A stretch of DNA of 64,000 nt from Pareuzebyella sediminis (GTDB lineage: Bacteria > Bacteroidota > Bacteroidia > Flavobacteriales > Flavobacteriaceae): positions 62,001 to 126,000 of the forward strand of contig NZ_VTZS01000005.1 in the NCBI RefSeq assembly GCF_008367235.1, given 5' to 3'. Under the pieces are notes generated by a model. It did not search any database. It had not been told where the DNA came from and saw only the letters and a program-made list of their open reading frames with translations. How positions within the stretch are numbered: the stretch's first letter is position 1; each line of letters begins with the position of its first letter. A program made the translations under genes and the position numbers. Shown here in pieces: positions 18,296 to 26,463 of this stretch.

Positions 18296-19456
18296 TTATT
18301 TCGCCAATCGAAGGCCCGTAAACTGCCATCTAAGCGGGGGTTGAAAAAAATTGCGATAGGTAGCACGGGTATGGTTTTTAGGGGTGGCAACCGATCCGCC
18401 GCGCAACACCTTCTGATTGACCATAAACTTACCATTGTATTCGCCCAAGGCTCCGTCTGCCTTTTTATAGTCAGGGTAGGGTAGGTAGGCACTCTCGGTC
18501 CATTCCCAACGCCTGCCCCATGTAAAGAGAACTTGTGCAGCTTCCCATTCGAATTCGGTGGGCAGGCGACAGCCTTTCCATTGAGCATAAGCGAAGGCCT
18601 CATAATAAGATATGTGGGTCAACGGTGCGTTGTTGTCGATTTCTTGAAGCCCTTTTAAGGTGTAATGATGCCATATGCCATTGATATGGTGCCAGTAGAG
18701 TGGAGCTGTAATCCTTTGTTGGTTTACCCAGTCCCACCCATCGGCATGCCAAAGCTCGAATTTTTGATAGCCGCCGTCTTCTACAAAAGCTATAAAATCT
18801 TTATTGGTCACCAACGTATTGGCAATTTGATAGGGCTGTAGGTACACTTTGTGCCGCCCTAATTCATTATCATAACAGAAGCAATCGGAATGGTGCCCGA
18901 TTTCATAGATGCCTTCCGACATTGAAATCCAATCTCGGGAATGGCTTTCTATGGCATGTTCCTCAAAATCAGTTGAATACTTAGGAAGCAGGGGATTGTT
19001 TCCCAAAATATATTTGATGTCGGTTAGCAATAGTTCCTGATGCTGTTTTTCGTGATGAACCCCTATTTCGAGAAGGTCGTACCATGCTTTAGGCCGATGG
19101 TTTTGAAACAGTGTCTTTATGACTTCGGTGACATACCTGCGGTACGCATAGATTTTTTCTACCGAGGGGCGTGATAGGTTGCCACGGTCTGAGCGTACGA
19201 CCCGCTTGCCCACAGTTTCGTAATAACTGTTGAAAACAAAGGCAAAATCTTCATCGAAAAGGCGGTACTCGGGCGCATGTGCCTTGAGAATGAATTCTTC
19301 AAAGAACCAGGTCGAATGGCCCAAGTGCCATTTAGGCGGTGAAACGTCGACGATGGGCTGCACTACATAGTCTTCGGTTTCAAGAGGTCTACAAAGATTT
19401 TCGGTGTGTTCACGGGTTTCCAAAAAGAAATCCAAAAGGGAATCTGTAAGTACCAT
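18296..19456 (-). CDS. egtB: Ergothioneine biosynthesis sulfoxide synthase EgtB
   Basis: Non-haem iron enzyme that joins hercynine to a thiol (gamma-glutamylcysteine or cysteine) as a sulfoxide. An N-terminal DinB-like domain supplies the three-histidine iron site: His47 (WHLGHSTW) and His135/His139 (HHEKQHQE). The C-terminal FGE-sulfatase fold (about 170-386) ends with the EgtB hallmark YRNFFQPPLRWQFTGLRLA. At 386 residues it is somewhat shorter than actinobacterial EgtB. OvoA is excluded because the methyltransferase is a separate gene (egtD). No egtA, egtC or egtE is nearby, so the sulfur donor and the C-S lyase remain open. Confidence 0.9.
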   Translation of the reverse strand: MVLTDSLLDFFLETREHTENLCRPLETEDYVVQPIVDVSPPKWHLGHSTWFFEEFILKAHAPEYRLFDEDFAFVFNSYYETVGKRVVRSDRGNLSRPSVEKIYAYRRYVTEVIKTLFQNHRPKAWYDLLEIGVHHEKQHQELLLTDIKYILGNNPLLPKYSTDFEEHAIESHSRDWISMSEGIYEIGHHSDCFCYDNELGRHKVYLQPYQIANTLVTNKDFIAFVEDGGYQKFELWHADGWDWVNQQRITAPLYWHHINGIWHHYTLKGLQEIDNNAPLTHISYYEAFAYAQWKGCRLPTEFEWEAAQVLFTWGRRWEWTESAYLPYPDYKKADGALGEYNGKFMVNQKVLRGGSVATPKNHTRATYRNFFQPPLRWQFTGLRLAK

Positions 19457-19610
19457 AGGGTGCTGAAATTATACGTTAAATATAATCATTAGACGAATGA
19501 ACTATAGCCCAATGGTATTTTTGATTGATGCAAATAAAATGGACGAATCATCCGAAGTTGTAATTAATTTGCTATTTTTCATATCCATAAATAAATCTAA
19601 ATTCAATACG

Positions 19611-20207
19611 ATGAAAAGAATTACCCTAGTGGCCCTCTTGATATTTGGGGCGCTACACATTTCAACGGCCCAGAAGCCAAAATTCAAAAAGGCGTTCAAT
19701 GGCAAAAATTTCAAGGGCTGGGTAGTGCCACAAGACAATATCTGGTGGTCTGTGAACGATGGAGTCTTATTGGCAAAGAGCGGTCCGGAAAAAAAGGGTA
19801 GCATTCTGTGGACGGAAAAACTTTATAAGGATTTTATCATCGAAACCGATTTTAAATATGGGGAAGGCACGGTAGATACCGGAATTTTCCTCCGTACCGA
19901 AGACCAACAAATACAAATGGGTATTTCCGGTTCATTAAAGCGCGATATGACGGGTTCTCCTTATATTCCTGGAAAGGGCTACCCTGTAGAGGCCGAAGGG
20001 GTGGCCGAACTGTTAAAGCCGAACGAATGGAATACGATAAAGGTAAAGGCCGTTGGGCCCGAGTACACTATATGGCTCAACGGAGAAGAGGTGCTGAAAT
20101 ACGTGTCTTCGGATGTGCCCGCGATGGGATCTATCGGTCTCCAATTACACCCGGGACGGGAAATGACCACCAGCTTCAGAAACATACGCATTGCAACGCT
20201 TGAATAA
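19611..20207 (+). CDS. DUF1080 (3-keto-disaccharide hydrolase-type) secreted protein
   Basis: Protein of 198 residues with a signal peptide (about 1-20, ending STAQ), so likely periplasmic or exported. The domain starts with FKKAFNGKNFKGWVVP and includes a laminin-G-like beta-sandwich core (DTGIFLRTEDQQIQMGIS, WNTIKVKAVGPEYTIWLNGEE). Members have been linked to 3-keto-glycoside hydrolysis. The ATG at 19611 is chosen because the signal peptide begins there; the frame is open upstream to 19497 but that part is not conserved-looking. A PmoA-family gene follows. Confidence 0.8.
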   Translation: MKRITLVALLIFGALHISTAQKPKFKKAFNGKNFKGWVVPQDNIWWSVNDGVLLAKSGPEKKGSILWTEKLYKDFIIETDFKYGEGTVDTGIFLRTEDQQIQMGISGSLKRDMTGSPYIPGKGYPVEAEGVAELLKPNEWNTIKVKAVGPEYTIWLNGEEVLKYVSSDVPAMGSIGLQLHPGREMTTSFRNIRIATLE

Positions 20208-20268
20208 AGGCGTGCCCCGCTATAAATCCTTCGAAATAACGATTCAAATCATAAAACAAACATTAGAA

Positions 20269-21366
20269 ATGGTTACAAATTATGCCGTGCTTTTAACAAC
20301 AAAGCGAATAGTCACTATAGGACTGATAGCCCTACTTTTTTCATGCAAAGGAGAGCCTAAAAAAGAGATGGTTGACCAAAGCGAAACGGAGAGCGAAAAG
20401 AAAATACAACTCGTTGAAAACGAAGCGGAGAAGAAAGTCGATGTGATGATCGACGGTAAGCTGTTCACTTCGTACCGCTGGCCGGATAACATCAAGAAAC
20501 CCGTACTGTACCCTTTAGTGACGCCAGAAGGCACAAAGATTACACGTAAATTTCCGTTGGAGCCCTCTACGGGAGAAAGGGTAGATCATCCGCATCATGT
20601 GGGGCTATGGTTTAATTATGGCGATGTCAATGGTCTCGATTTTTGGAACAACTCAGATTCGATCAAGGTCGAAGATCGGGACAAGTATGGTACCATTGTA
20701 CATAAAACGGTCGAAAGTATGGAAGATGGAGACGATCAAGCCCGTTTGAAGGTGGCTATGGATTGGGTCGCGCCCGATGGTACGGTATTGCTCAACGAGC
20801 ATACCACCTTTGTTTTTAGGGATACGGATGATGTGTATTCCATCGATCGCCTGACTACGTTGACCGCGCCGAACGAAGATGTACTTTTTAAGGATAATAA
20901 AGAAGGAATGATCGGGATCCGTGTGACCCGTGAATTGGAACTGCCTTCCGACAAACCCGATATTTTTACCGATGCGAACGGCAATCCGACCAAGGTCGCG
21001 GTACTCGACAATGAAGGTGTAAACGGGGATTACATCAATGCAGAGGGAATTAGAGGATTGGATACCTGGGGCAAGCGGTCGAATTGGAACAATTTGACCT
21101 CCCGAATCGGTGAGGAAGATATATCATTGGCTATTATCGACAATAAGTCGAATGTAGGGTCACCGACCTATTGGCATTCCAGGGGGTACGGACTCTTTGC
21201 GGCCAACCCACTAGGGCAAAAGGTCTTTAGCGATGGGGAGGAAGAACTGAACTACGAGCTTAAAAAGGGCGAAAGTGTGACCTTCAAATACCGTATTCTT
21301 CTTGCCAGTAAAATTTTGGATGCCGAAGATTTGAATGCCAGCTTTTTGAAGTTTTCCCAAGAATAG
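20269..21366 (+). CDS. PmoA-family (DUF6807) lipoprotein
   Basis: Protein of 365 residues. The N-terminus is hydrophobic with a lipobox-like LLFSCKG, suggesting a lipoprotein. The body shows the DUF6807/PmoA pattern DHPHHVGLWFNYGDVNGLDFW and GSPTYWHSRGYGLFAANPLG. The family name comes from old methane-oxygenase annotation, but members in Bacteroidota sit with carbohydrate genes, as here beside DUF1080. The function is unproven. The ATG at 20269 is chosen over an upstream one at 20191 that overlaps the DUF1080 gene end. Confidence 0.75.
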   Translation: MVTNYAVLLTTKRIVTIGLIALLFSCKGEPKKEMVDQSETESEKKIQLVENEAEKKVDVMIDGKLFTSYRWPDNIKKPVLYPLVTPEGTKITRKFPLEPSTGERVDHPHHVGLWFNYGDVNGLDFWNNSDSIKVEDRDKYGTIVHKTVESMEDGDDQARLKVAMDWVAPDGTVLLNEHTTFVFRDTDDVYSIDRLTTLTAPNEDVLFKDNKEGMIGIRVTRELELPSDKPDIFTDANGNPTKVAVLDNEGVNGDYINAEGIRGLDTWGKRSNWNNLTSRIGEEDISLAIIDNKSNVGSPTYWHSRGYGLFAANPLGQKVFSDGEEELNYELKKGESVTFKYRILLASKILDAEDLNASFLKFSQE

Positions 21367-21415
21367 TAGGAAATACGTGCGTAGCTAGATATTTTTACAG
21401 TGACACTAATGAAAG

Positions 21416-21445
21416 GCCCCTATAATTACTGTAGGGGCTTTTTTG
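21416..21445 (+). terminator. Rho-independent terminator after the PmoA-family gene
   Basis: Stem GCCCCTA / TAGGGGC with a 9-base loop followed by six T. Confidence 0.85.
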
Positions 21446-21499
21446 TGTTTGGGATCCATTGGAGTACTGATTGAATTTTAATAGCCCTAAGTTGGGTCT

Positions 21500-21820
21500 G
21501 TCATTCCGTGCTTGACACGGAATCCATTTTTCTCTTTGGCTTTCGTTCCTGATGTGGATTCCCGCGTTCGCGGGAATGACAATGGGTTTTCGTTTTTGTC
21601 ATTCCGTGCTTGACACGGAATCCAGTTCTTGTATTCGCCCGTCGTTCTTGGTGAGGATTCCTGCTTTCGCAGGCAAGACAATGGGTTTTCGTTTTTGTCA
21701 TTCCGTGCTTGACACGGAATCCATTTTTCTCTTTGGCCTTCGTTCCTGATGTGGATTCCCGCGTTCGCGGGAATGACAATGGGTTTTCGTTTTTGTCATT
21801 CCGTGCCTGACACGGAATCA
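21500..21820. repeat. Palindromic REP/REPIN-like array, left part (units A1-B1 to A4)
   Basis: Alternating short palindromes of two types. Type A has arms ATTCCGTG and CACGGAAT around CTTGA, at 21500-21526, 21598-21624, 21697-21723 and 21795-21820. Type B has arms ATTCCCG and CGGGAAT, or the CCTGC/GCAGG version, at 21556-21580, 21655-21679 and 21753-21777. Spacers between A and B are also conserved (CCATTTTTCTCTTTGGC). The end of each A (GGAATCCA) and the start of each B (TGGATTCC) are complementary, so an A-B pair can also fold as one long hairpin. The array fills the gap between the terminator and the GIY-YIG gene. Apparent reading frames inside it are repeat artefacts. Confidence 0.92.
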
Positions 21821-21821
21821 A

Positions 21822-22124
21822 TTATTGATCCCATTCCTCAGCCAAATCGTGCCATTGTCGATTGTCTTTTTCAATCAATTCAATTTTCCACTGCCGTTTC
21901 CACTTTTTTAGCCGCTTTTCCCTTAAAATGGCGTCTTCGACAAATTGAAATACTTCATAATAGACAAGCTTGTCCAAGCCATATTTTTTGGTGAATCCAT
22001 CTATTGATTTTTGCTTATGTTCGAGAACTCTCCGTTGCAAATCGTTGGACATACCGATATAGAGCGTTCCGTTCTTTTTGTTGGTCAGAATGTATACATA
22101 ATATTCATGAATATTTTTTGACAT
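21822..22124 (-). CDS. GIY-YIG nuclease domain protein inside the palindromic repeat array
   Basis: Single-domain GIY-YIG protein of 100 residues (UPF0213-like size). Catalytic features are Tyr9/Tyr11 (YYVYILTNK), the YIG triad at 22-24 (GTLYIGMS), Arg31, His36 (VLEHK) and Glu69 (REKRLKKWKR). By family it is a Mg-dependent DNA endonuclease domain; the target is unknown. Its stop codon lies two bases from the last type-A palindrome and palindromes continue on its other side. This suggests gene and repeats belong together. A repeat-free stretch of about 120 bases precedes its start. Confidence 0.88.
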   Translation of the reverse strand: MSKNIHEYYVYILTNKKNGTLYIGMSNDLQRRVLEHKQKSIDGFTKKYGLDKLVYYEVFQFVEDAILREKRLKKWKRQWKIELIEKDNRQWHDLAEEWDQ

Positions 22125-22243
22125 AAAGACTCGGTTATAAAATCTGTTCTCTTTGGTTGGTTCTGTACCTCCCTGTACGGCGGGTTGAGCCGAAGTGAGT
22201 CGTTCTTCTGGAGACGTATGGCCTGCTTCGCTTATTTCAAGTT

Positions 22244-22842
22244 GTCATTCCGTGCTTGACACGGAACCCAGTTCTTTTATTCGGCTTTCGTTCTTGATGT
22301 GGATTCCTGCTTTCGCAAGAAAGACAAATGGTGCTTTTACTGCCTGTCATTCCGTGCCTGACACGAAATCCAGTTCTTGTCTTCGGCCGTCGTTCTTACT
22401 GTGGATTCCTGCTTTCGCAGGAATGACAACGACTCCGGTTTTTCTGTTTATTTCAAAGTTGTCATTCCGTACTTGATACGGAATCCATTTTTCTCTTTGG
22501 CTTTCGTTCTTGTTGTGGATTCCTGCTTTCGCAGGAATGACAGTGGGTTTTCATTTTTGTCATTCCGTGCTCCGACACGGAATCCATTTTTCTCTTCGCC
22601 CGTCGTTCTTAGTGTGGATTCCCGCGTTCGCAGGAATGACAAGTGGTGCTTTTATTACCTGTCATTCCGTACTTGATACGGAATCCATTTTTCTCTTTGG
22701 CCTTCGTTCTTGGTATGGATTCCTGCGTTCGCACGAAAGACAAGTGGTGCTTTTACTACCTGTCATTCCGTATTTGATACGGAATCCATTTTTCTCTTTG
22801 GCCTTCGTTCCTGATGTGGATTCCCGCGTTCGCGGGAATGAT
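22244..22842. repeat. Palindromic REP/REPIN-like array, right part (units A5 to B9)
   Basis: Continuation of the array on the other side of the GIY-YIG gene. Type A units are at 22244, 22346, 22461, 22559, 22661 and 22762; type B units are at 22301, 22403, 22517, 22616, 22717 and 22818, each 25-28 bases, strictly alternating with a period near 100. Several type A units read ATTCCGTA / TACGGAAT instead of ATTCCGTG / CACGGAAT, a paired change that keeps the stem. Type B varies as CCCGC/GCGGG against CCTGC/GCAGG, also paired. The last unit stops five bases before the thyA stop codon. Confidence 0.92.
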
Positions 22843-22847
22843 AAAAC

Positions 22848-23672
22848 CTATACCGCCACCACGCCCTTGATATGGGGATGCGGATTGTAGTCTACCAAGG
22901 TAAAGTCCTCGAACTTAAAATCAAAAATATCGGTCACTTCGGGATTGATCCGCATCTTTGGAAGCGGTCGTGGTTCACGGCTCAATTGCAACTCGACCTG
23001 CTCCCTATGGTTGTTGTAGATATGGGCATCGCCAAAGGTGTGGATAAACTCCCCCGCTTCATAACCGCATACCTGCGCCATCATCATGGTGAACAGGGCA
23101 TAGGAGGCGATATTGAACGGTACTCCCAAAAAGATATCGGCACTCCGTTGGTAGAGCTGGCACGACAGTTTGCCGTTGGCCACATAGAACTGAAAAAACG
23201 CATGGCAGGGGGGGAGGGCCGCCTTGCCGTTGGCCACGTTTTCCTCGAAAGATTTTGAGGTATCGGGCAGTACGCTGGGGTTCCAGGCCGAGACTAACAT
23301 CCGGCGGCTGTTCGGGTTGGTTTTAAGGGCCTGCACCACCTCTTTGATCTGATCGATTTCATCGTTGTTCCAGTTGCGCCACTGATGGCCGTATACGGGC
23401 CCCAAATCACCATTGTCATCGGCCCACTCGTTCCAGATGCGTACGCCGTTTTCTTGAAGGTACCCGATATTGGTGTCGCCTTGGAGGAACCAGAGCAATT
23501 CGTAAATGATGGACTTTAAATGCAGTTTTTTGGTGGTGACCATGGGGAAACCTTCACTAAGGTCGAACCGCATCTGATAGCCAAAAACACTGAGGGTACC
23601 GGTACCGGTACGGTCGCCTTTGGCATTACCTTCTTCCAGTACATGGGCGAGTAAGTCGTGATATTGTTTCAT
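22848..23672 (-). CDS. thyA: Thymidylate synthase
   Basis: Converts dUMP to dTMP with methylenetetrahydrofolate; 274 residues, cytosolic. The catalytic cysteine is in [10 protein letters not shown], followed by the dUMP-binding [13 protein letters not shown] and the C-terminal [10 protein letters not shown]. The gene is normal in length, even though the palindromic array ends 5 bases beyond its stop codon. Its start is at the edge of the accessory island described for 23707-30556. Confidence 0.97.
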   Translation of the reverse strand: MKQYHDLLAHVLEEGNAKGDRTGTGTLSVFGYQMRFDLSEGFPMVTTKKLHLKSIIYELLWFLQGDTNIGYLQENGVRIWNEWADDNGDLGPVYGHQWRNWNNDEIDQIKEVVQALKTNPNSRRMLVSAWNPSVLPDTSKSFEENVANGKAALPPCHAFFQFYVANGKLSCQLYQRSADIFLGVPFNIASYALFTMMMAQVCGYEAGEFIHTFGDAHIYNNHREQVELQLSREPRPLPKMRINPEVTDIFDFKFEDFTLVDYNPHPHIKGVVAV

Positions 23673-23706
23673 TTCAATCTACTATTTTTTCTTTTTTAAG
23701 GGTATC

Positions 23707-23826
23707 GGCTATGATTGCGTTGTGGAATAATCCCCAGGATTATTCTGCAGAAATCCAGCCGTTTGATTTATACTTATATTTTGGTGTGGCACAAAACCAC
23801 AATAAATTATAGCCATTGTTGTAGCC
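23707..23826 (-). other. attC-like site of the cupin cassette (last site of the array)
   Basis: Read on the minus strand, the R'' end GGCTACAAC (23818-23826) sits 8 bases behind the cupin stop codon and exactly matches, in inverse, GTTGTAGCC in front of the gene (24442-24450). The L'' arm (23797-23814) and L' arm (23707-23725) pair as GGCTAT...TTGTGG with CCACAA...ATAGCC, around unequal 6- and 7-base centres. The 71 bases between them contain a further hairpin (AATAATCC / GGATTATT). No GTT follows L', so the last R' appears lost or the array ends here. Confidence 0.6.
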
Positions 23827-23833
23827 AGTTTTT

Positions 23834-24424
23834 TTAACCTCTTAGGCTGTACTTATCGATTATTTCTTTACGTCTTTCGTGATACATTTTAATTCCCCAT
23901 TCTTTTTGAATTTCATCAACTTTTTCCCAAGCCGCTTTGGAGTCGAGTGAAATTCCGTTTTTAATCAATTTCTCACGTAAATCCCAAATTCTTTGTAGCA
24001 TTATGTCAAAATTTTGGTTTGGGTAAATCTCAATAAAATGCACAGGTTCATCTTCTTCATTCCAAAATCCGTGAATCTTTTTTCTCGGCCTAAAATGCCA
24101 GCCACCTTCTGGAACTTTAACTATTGTCTCTTCCACCATAACGGTCAAAGTGCCTGATAATACACGAACTATTTCGTCTAGCTCATCATGGGAATGAGGT
24201 GCAGGACCACACATTTTTGGTAGCAGCTTCAGTTCAACGGTTGTTAGTTGGTCACCCGTTTGTTCATAGCTAAGTTTTATTCTTTTATCATTTGGTGGAA
24301 TGTAAAGTGTATCTGCGTCGATATTTTTTTTAATTGAATCAGTTTTTGAAGGATTTCCGTTGCATCCTATCAATAAAGCGCTGCCAAAAATAGTAGTGTT
24401 CTCAATGAATTTTCTTCTTTCCAT
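23834..24424 (-). CDS. Cupin-domain protein with Tat-like lipoprotein signal
   Basis: Protein of 196 residues. The N-terminus MERRKFIENTTIFGSALLIG followed by Cys looks like a twin-arginine signal with a lipobox, so export is likely. The cupin barrel is in the middle: MCGPAPHSHDELDEIVRVL carries the first motif with metal-ligand histidines and an acidic residue, and PEGGWHFRPRKKIHGFWN the second. The C-terminal 60 residues are helical. Function unknown. The gene is AT-richer than the flanking housekeeping genes and is bracketed by a perfect 9-base inverted match, so I read it as a cassette gene. Confidence 0.7.
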   Translation of the reverse strand: MERRKFIENTTIFGSALLIGCNGNPSKTDSIKKNIDADTLYIPPNDKRIKLSYEQTGDQLTTVELKLLPKMCGPAPHSHDELDEIVRVLSGTLTVMVEETIVKVPEGGWHFRPRKKIHGFWNEEDEPVHFIEIYPNQNFDIMLQRIWDLREKLIKNGISLDSKAAWEKVDEIQKEWGIKMYHERRKEIIDKYSLRG

Positions 24425-24441
24425 TATGGTGATTTTAAATT

Positions 24442-24450
24442 GGCTACAAC
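24442..24450 (-). other. R'-like core (GTTGTAGCC on the minus strand) of the cupin cassette
   Basis: Nine bases immediately before the cupin gene. Perfect inverse of the R'' at 23818-23826. It directly abuts the 427-base repeat. Confidence 0.65.
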
Positions 24451-24877
24451 GTAGGAATTTGATCCATACTCATATTTCCAATCTACCTCTAATAGCAAAA
24501 TAAACGACTGTAAAAATACGTCAATCAAGCCATTACGGAAAGGTCGTACAACGATGAGTTTTCAGATGTTATCAACGGGTTTGGCGAAGGTCATCGGAAA
24601 AGCTACCCCTGAATCCTTTACTTGTACCACAGAACAAAATAGGTGGTGCCGATATATCGGTAACCACATTGGTTAGCAAGTGGCCAAGCTTATTATAGCT
24701 TATAATCATACAGATGCTGGTGAATCCGCTAAAGTCGGATATCACATATAAAGCCTGTGCTGAACTTGATTCAGTAATGCGGAGCAAGTTATATTAAAAG
24801 AAAAAAGTGGTTTAAGATAAAAAGTACATATTAATTAACTTTAGATAATCGGTCTAGGGCTTTTCATAGGATACTGT
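24451..24877. repeat. 427-base repeat, copy 1 (in the attC position of the lipoprotein cassette)
   Basis: No recognised gene lies here. The stretch matches 27478-27904 over its whole length, and both copies are 427 bases. Strongly conserved blocks are ACGGAAAGGTCGTAC near one end, GCGAAGGTCATCGG, the central AATCATACAGATGCTGGTG and the end GCTTTTCATAGGA. It lies exactly between the R'' of one cassette (24878) and the R' of the next (24450). An open minus-strand frame of about 70 codons is present in both copies (stop near 24572 here), but no known family is recognised. Confidence 0.8.
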
Positions 24878-24887
24878 GTTGCCTGCA
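24878..24887 (-). other. R''-like core of the lipoprotein cassette
   Basis: Minus strand TGCAGGCAAC just behind the lipoprotein stop codon. Perfect 10-base inverse of GTTGCCTGCA at 25553-25562 in front of the same gene. Confidence 0.65.
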
Positions 24888-24896
24888 GTGAGTTGT

Positions 24897-25532
24897 TTAA
24901 AAATTATATGTTTTAGGTTTACTGAAATTTATATCAAACATTATTTCAGCGTGACCACTTGGCGCATCGTATGGAGCTTTTTCAATCACGGATGGGTTTG
25001 AAGGATAAGTTCCATTATTATAAATCATTTCTTTAAATTCTCCTTCGGATTTTGTAAGTAATATTCTCCAACCATTTTTCAAAGTCTGTTCTGCAAATAA
25101 AGGAGTTCTTATTACAGTAAATTTAGTGATAGGCTTTAATTGGTTGTTTAGAAGCAATATTGTACAGCCACCAGATCCACAAAAGTAAGATGTCATTAAA
25201 TTAACGAATACTTCATTTTCCCCGTCATTATTCAAGTCAATTTGATAAAACTGAAATTGTCTTTGGCCTTCAGGGATCAATTCTAAATCTCCTTCTGTCA
25301 AGAATTTAGTTGTTATATAGCTTTTTATTTTGTCCGCTAACTCGTCGTCTACGCTTTGTTTTACGAAATCACTTACTAGTGCCTCTTTTTCTTCTATTGG
25401 AATGGATTCTTCTTTTTCGGTTTTAACCTCTTTACTTACCTCTATTTTGATATTTTTTGAACTCTTATTTTTACAAGAGTTAAAAAATAATCCAGCAAGA
25501 ATTACAATTATTAGTAATATATGTTTATTCAT
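24897..25532 (-). CDS. Conserved-looking lipoprotein of unknown function
   Basis: Protein of 211 residues. The signal MNKHILLIIVILAGLFFNSC has a lipobox Cys at 20. A Lys/Glu-rich linker follows, then a compact domain with QIDLNNDGENEVFVNLM (an EF-hand-like DxNxDGxxE loop) and a paired-cysteine motif YFCGSGGCTILLL. The ATG at 25532 is chosen because the signal peptide starts there. Function not recognised. It is bracketed within a few bases by a perfect 10-base inverted match. Confidence 0.65.
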   Translation of the reverse strand: MNKHILLIIVILAGLFFNSCKNKSSKNIKIEVSKEVKTEKEESIPIEEKEALVSDFVKQSVDDELADKIKSYITTKFLTEGDLELIPEGQRQFQFYQIDLNNDGENEVFVNLMTSYFCGSGGCTILLLNNQLKPITKFTVIRTPLFAEQTLKNGWRILLTKSEGEFKEMIYNNGTYPSNPSVIEKAPYDAPSGHAEIMFDINFSKPKTYNF

Positions 25533-25555
25533 ATTTTGGTTTTTTTGCGCATTGC

Positions 25556-25690
25556 AGGCAACGGTCACGGTTATCGCCAGTCGGCGGAGTAAGGGACGCG
25601 GCTTTGTCGGCTTAGTATTGGTTTGTTGGTCAAGTTAATTATTTTCTTTCTAACGGTGCCGCTTATTGGCGATGAACCGTTGTTGTGCGC
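25556..25690 (-). other. attC-like site of the DUF2971 cassette
   Basis: On the minus strand the order is R'' (GCGCACAAC, 25682-25690), L'' (25667-25680), a variable middle of about 87 bases, L' (25567-25579), a GACC spacer and R' GTTGCCT (25556-25562) of the next cassette. L'' and L' pair perfectly over 13 bases except for one extra base on the L'' arm, matching the extrahelical base that directs integron integrase. The R'' end lies 6 bases behind the DUF2971 stop codon. Confidence 0.68.
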
Positions 25691-25696
25691 TGTGAT

Positions 25697-26437
25697 TTAA
25701 TTGACTTTTAAAGTTACTGGTTCCAATTTCAATTTGTAAGGATTCAAATTCATTTTTTCGAATTTTGGAATATGATTTAATTCTTTAAACTTATTAATAA
25801 TAGACTTTTCATCTTCTTCTTTTGCTCTGTATCCAAAAATTACTTTGGAAACTAATTTATGATCAAAAGGAACATTAAGATTTTTACCTTTGTTTTGAAT
25901 TATTACATCAGGATGATTATTAGCAAACTTAAGGTCATAGATCAACCTGACTTCTTGCTCATATTCCCAAATTTTATCTTTATTTAAAACAACAAACCTT
26001 CCTAAATCACCTGAATTTTTATGTTCTGAATTTCTTTTATCAAATAAGCTCTCTGGATAAATTACCTCAGACGGATTTCCTAAATATTTTACTTTCGAAA
26101 AATCTATTTCGAAGCATACTTGAGTGTGATTTTGAGCATAATGTGACCACATTAAATATGATTTGTCAGAGGTATAAGTTTTTGAAAAGCAACAAATATA
26201 TACAGAACCGAAAACATCAATAAATGCTTTTTCTGATTGCTTTTTCACAAACTTGTCGCCATATTTTAAATATTTATCCCATTCTAAAGGCATCAAAAAA
26301 GGACTATTATCCAGTGGGTCATTAAATTGATCAGCTCTTGATAATCTAAGTTTTTTAAATTTTAAGGTGTTTTCTAATCCTTCGAAACTTATAAATCTAT
26401 AAGCTTTGTTATTATAAGTATTATACGCGTCAATCAT
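25697..26437 (-). CDS. DUF2971-domain protein
   Basis: Protein of 246 residues matching the DUF2971 pattern. The N-terminal YRFISFEGLENTLKFKKLRL leads into RADQFNDPLD. Then come the central YLMWSHYAQNHTQVCFEID and a late YEQEVRLIYD. No signal peptide or membrane segment is seen, so it is cytosolic. DUF2971 proteins occur often in phage-defence and mobile regions, but the biochemical role is unknown. It is AT-rich and followed by an attC-like site. Confidence 0.78.
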   Translation of the reverse strand: MIDAYNTYNNKAYRFISFEGLENTLKFKKLRLSRADQFNDPLDNSPFLMPLEWDKYLKYGDKFVKKQSEKAFIDVFGSVYICCFSKTYTSDKSYLMWSHYAQNHTQVCFEIDFSKVKYLGNPSEVIYPESLFDKRNSEHKNSGDLGRFVVLNKDKIWEYEQEVRLIYDLKFANNHPDVIIQNKGKNLNVPFDHKLVSKVIFGYRAKEEDEKSIINKFKELNHIPKFEKMNLNPYKLKLEPVTLKVN

Positions 26438-26463
26438 TAATTTTAAGCAGAATTTTTATGATC

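Noticed and set aside
18296-19456. Ovothiol synthase OvoA instead of EgtB
   Set aside because: OvoA is normally much longer with a fused methyltransferase. Here the methyltransferase is the separate egtD, of histidine N-methyltransferase type.
21500-22842. CRISPR array
   Set aside because: The repeats are palindromes of two alternating types with conserved spacers, and there are no cas genes. A REP/REPIN-like array fits better.
21501-22890. Several open frames on both strands, with products such as WIPAFAGMT and CHSVLDTES repeats
   Set aside because: They are translations of the palindromic repeat, overlap each other on both strands and have no start signals.
24451-24877. Decayed insertion sequence as the source of the 427-base repeat
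   Set aside because: I find no transposase motif, terminal inverted repeat or target duplication, and the boundaries fall exactly on cassette cores. It is not excluded until a database search is done.
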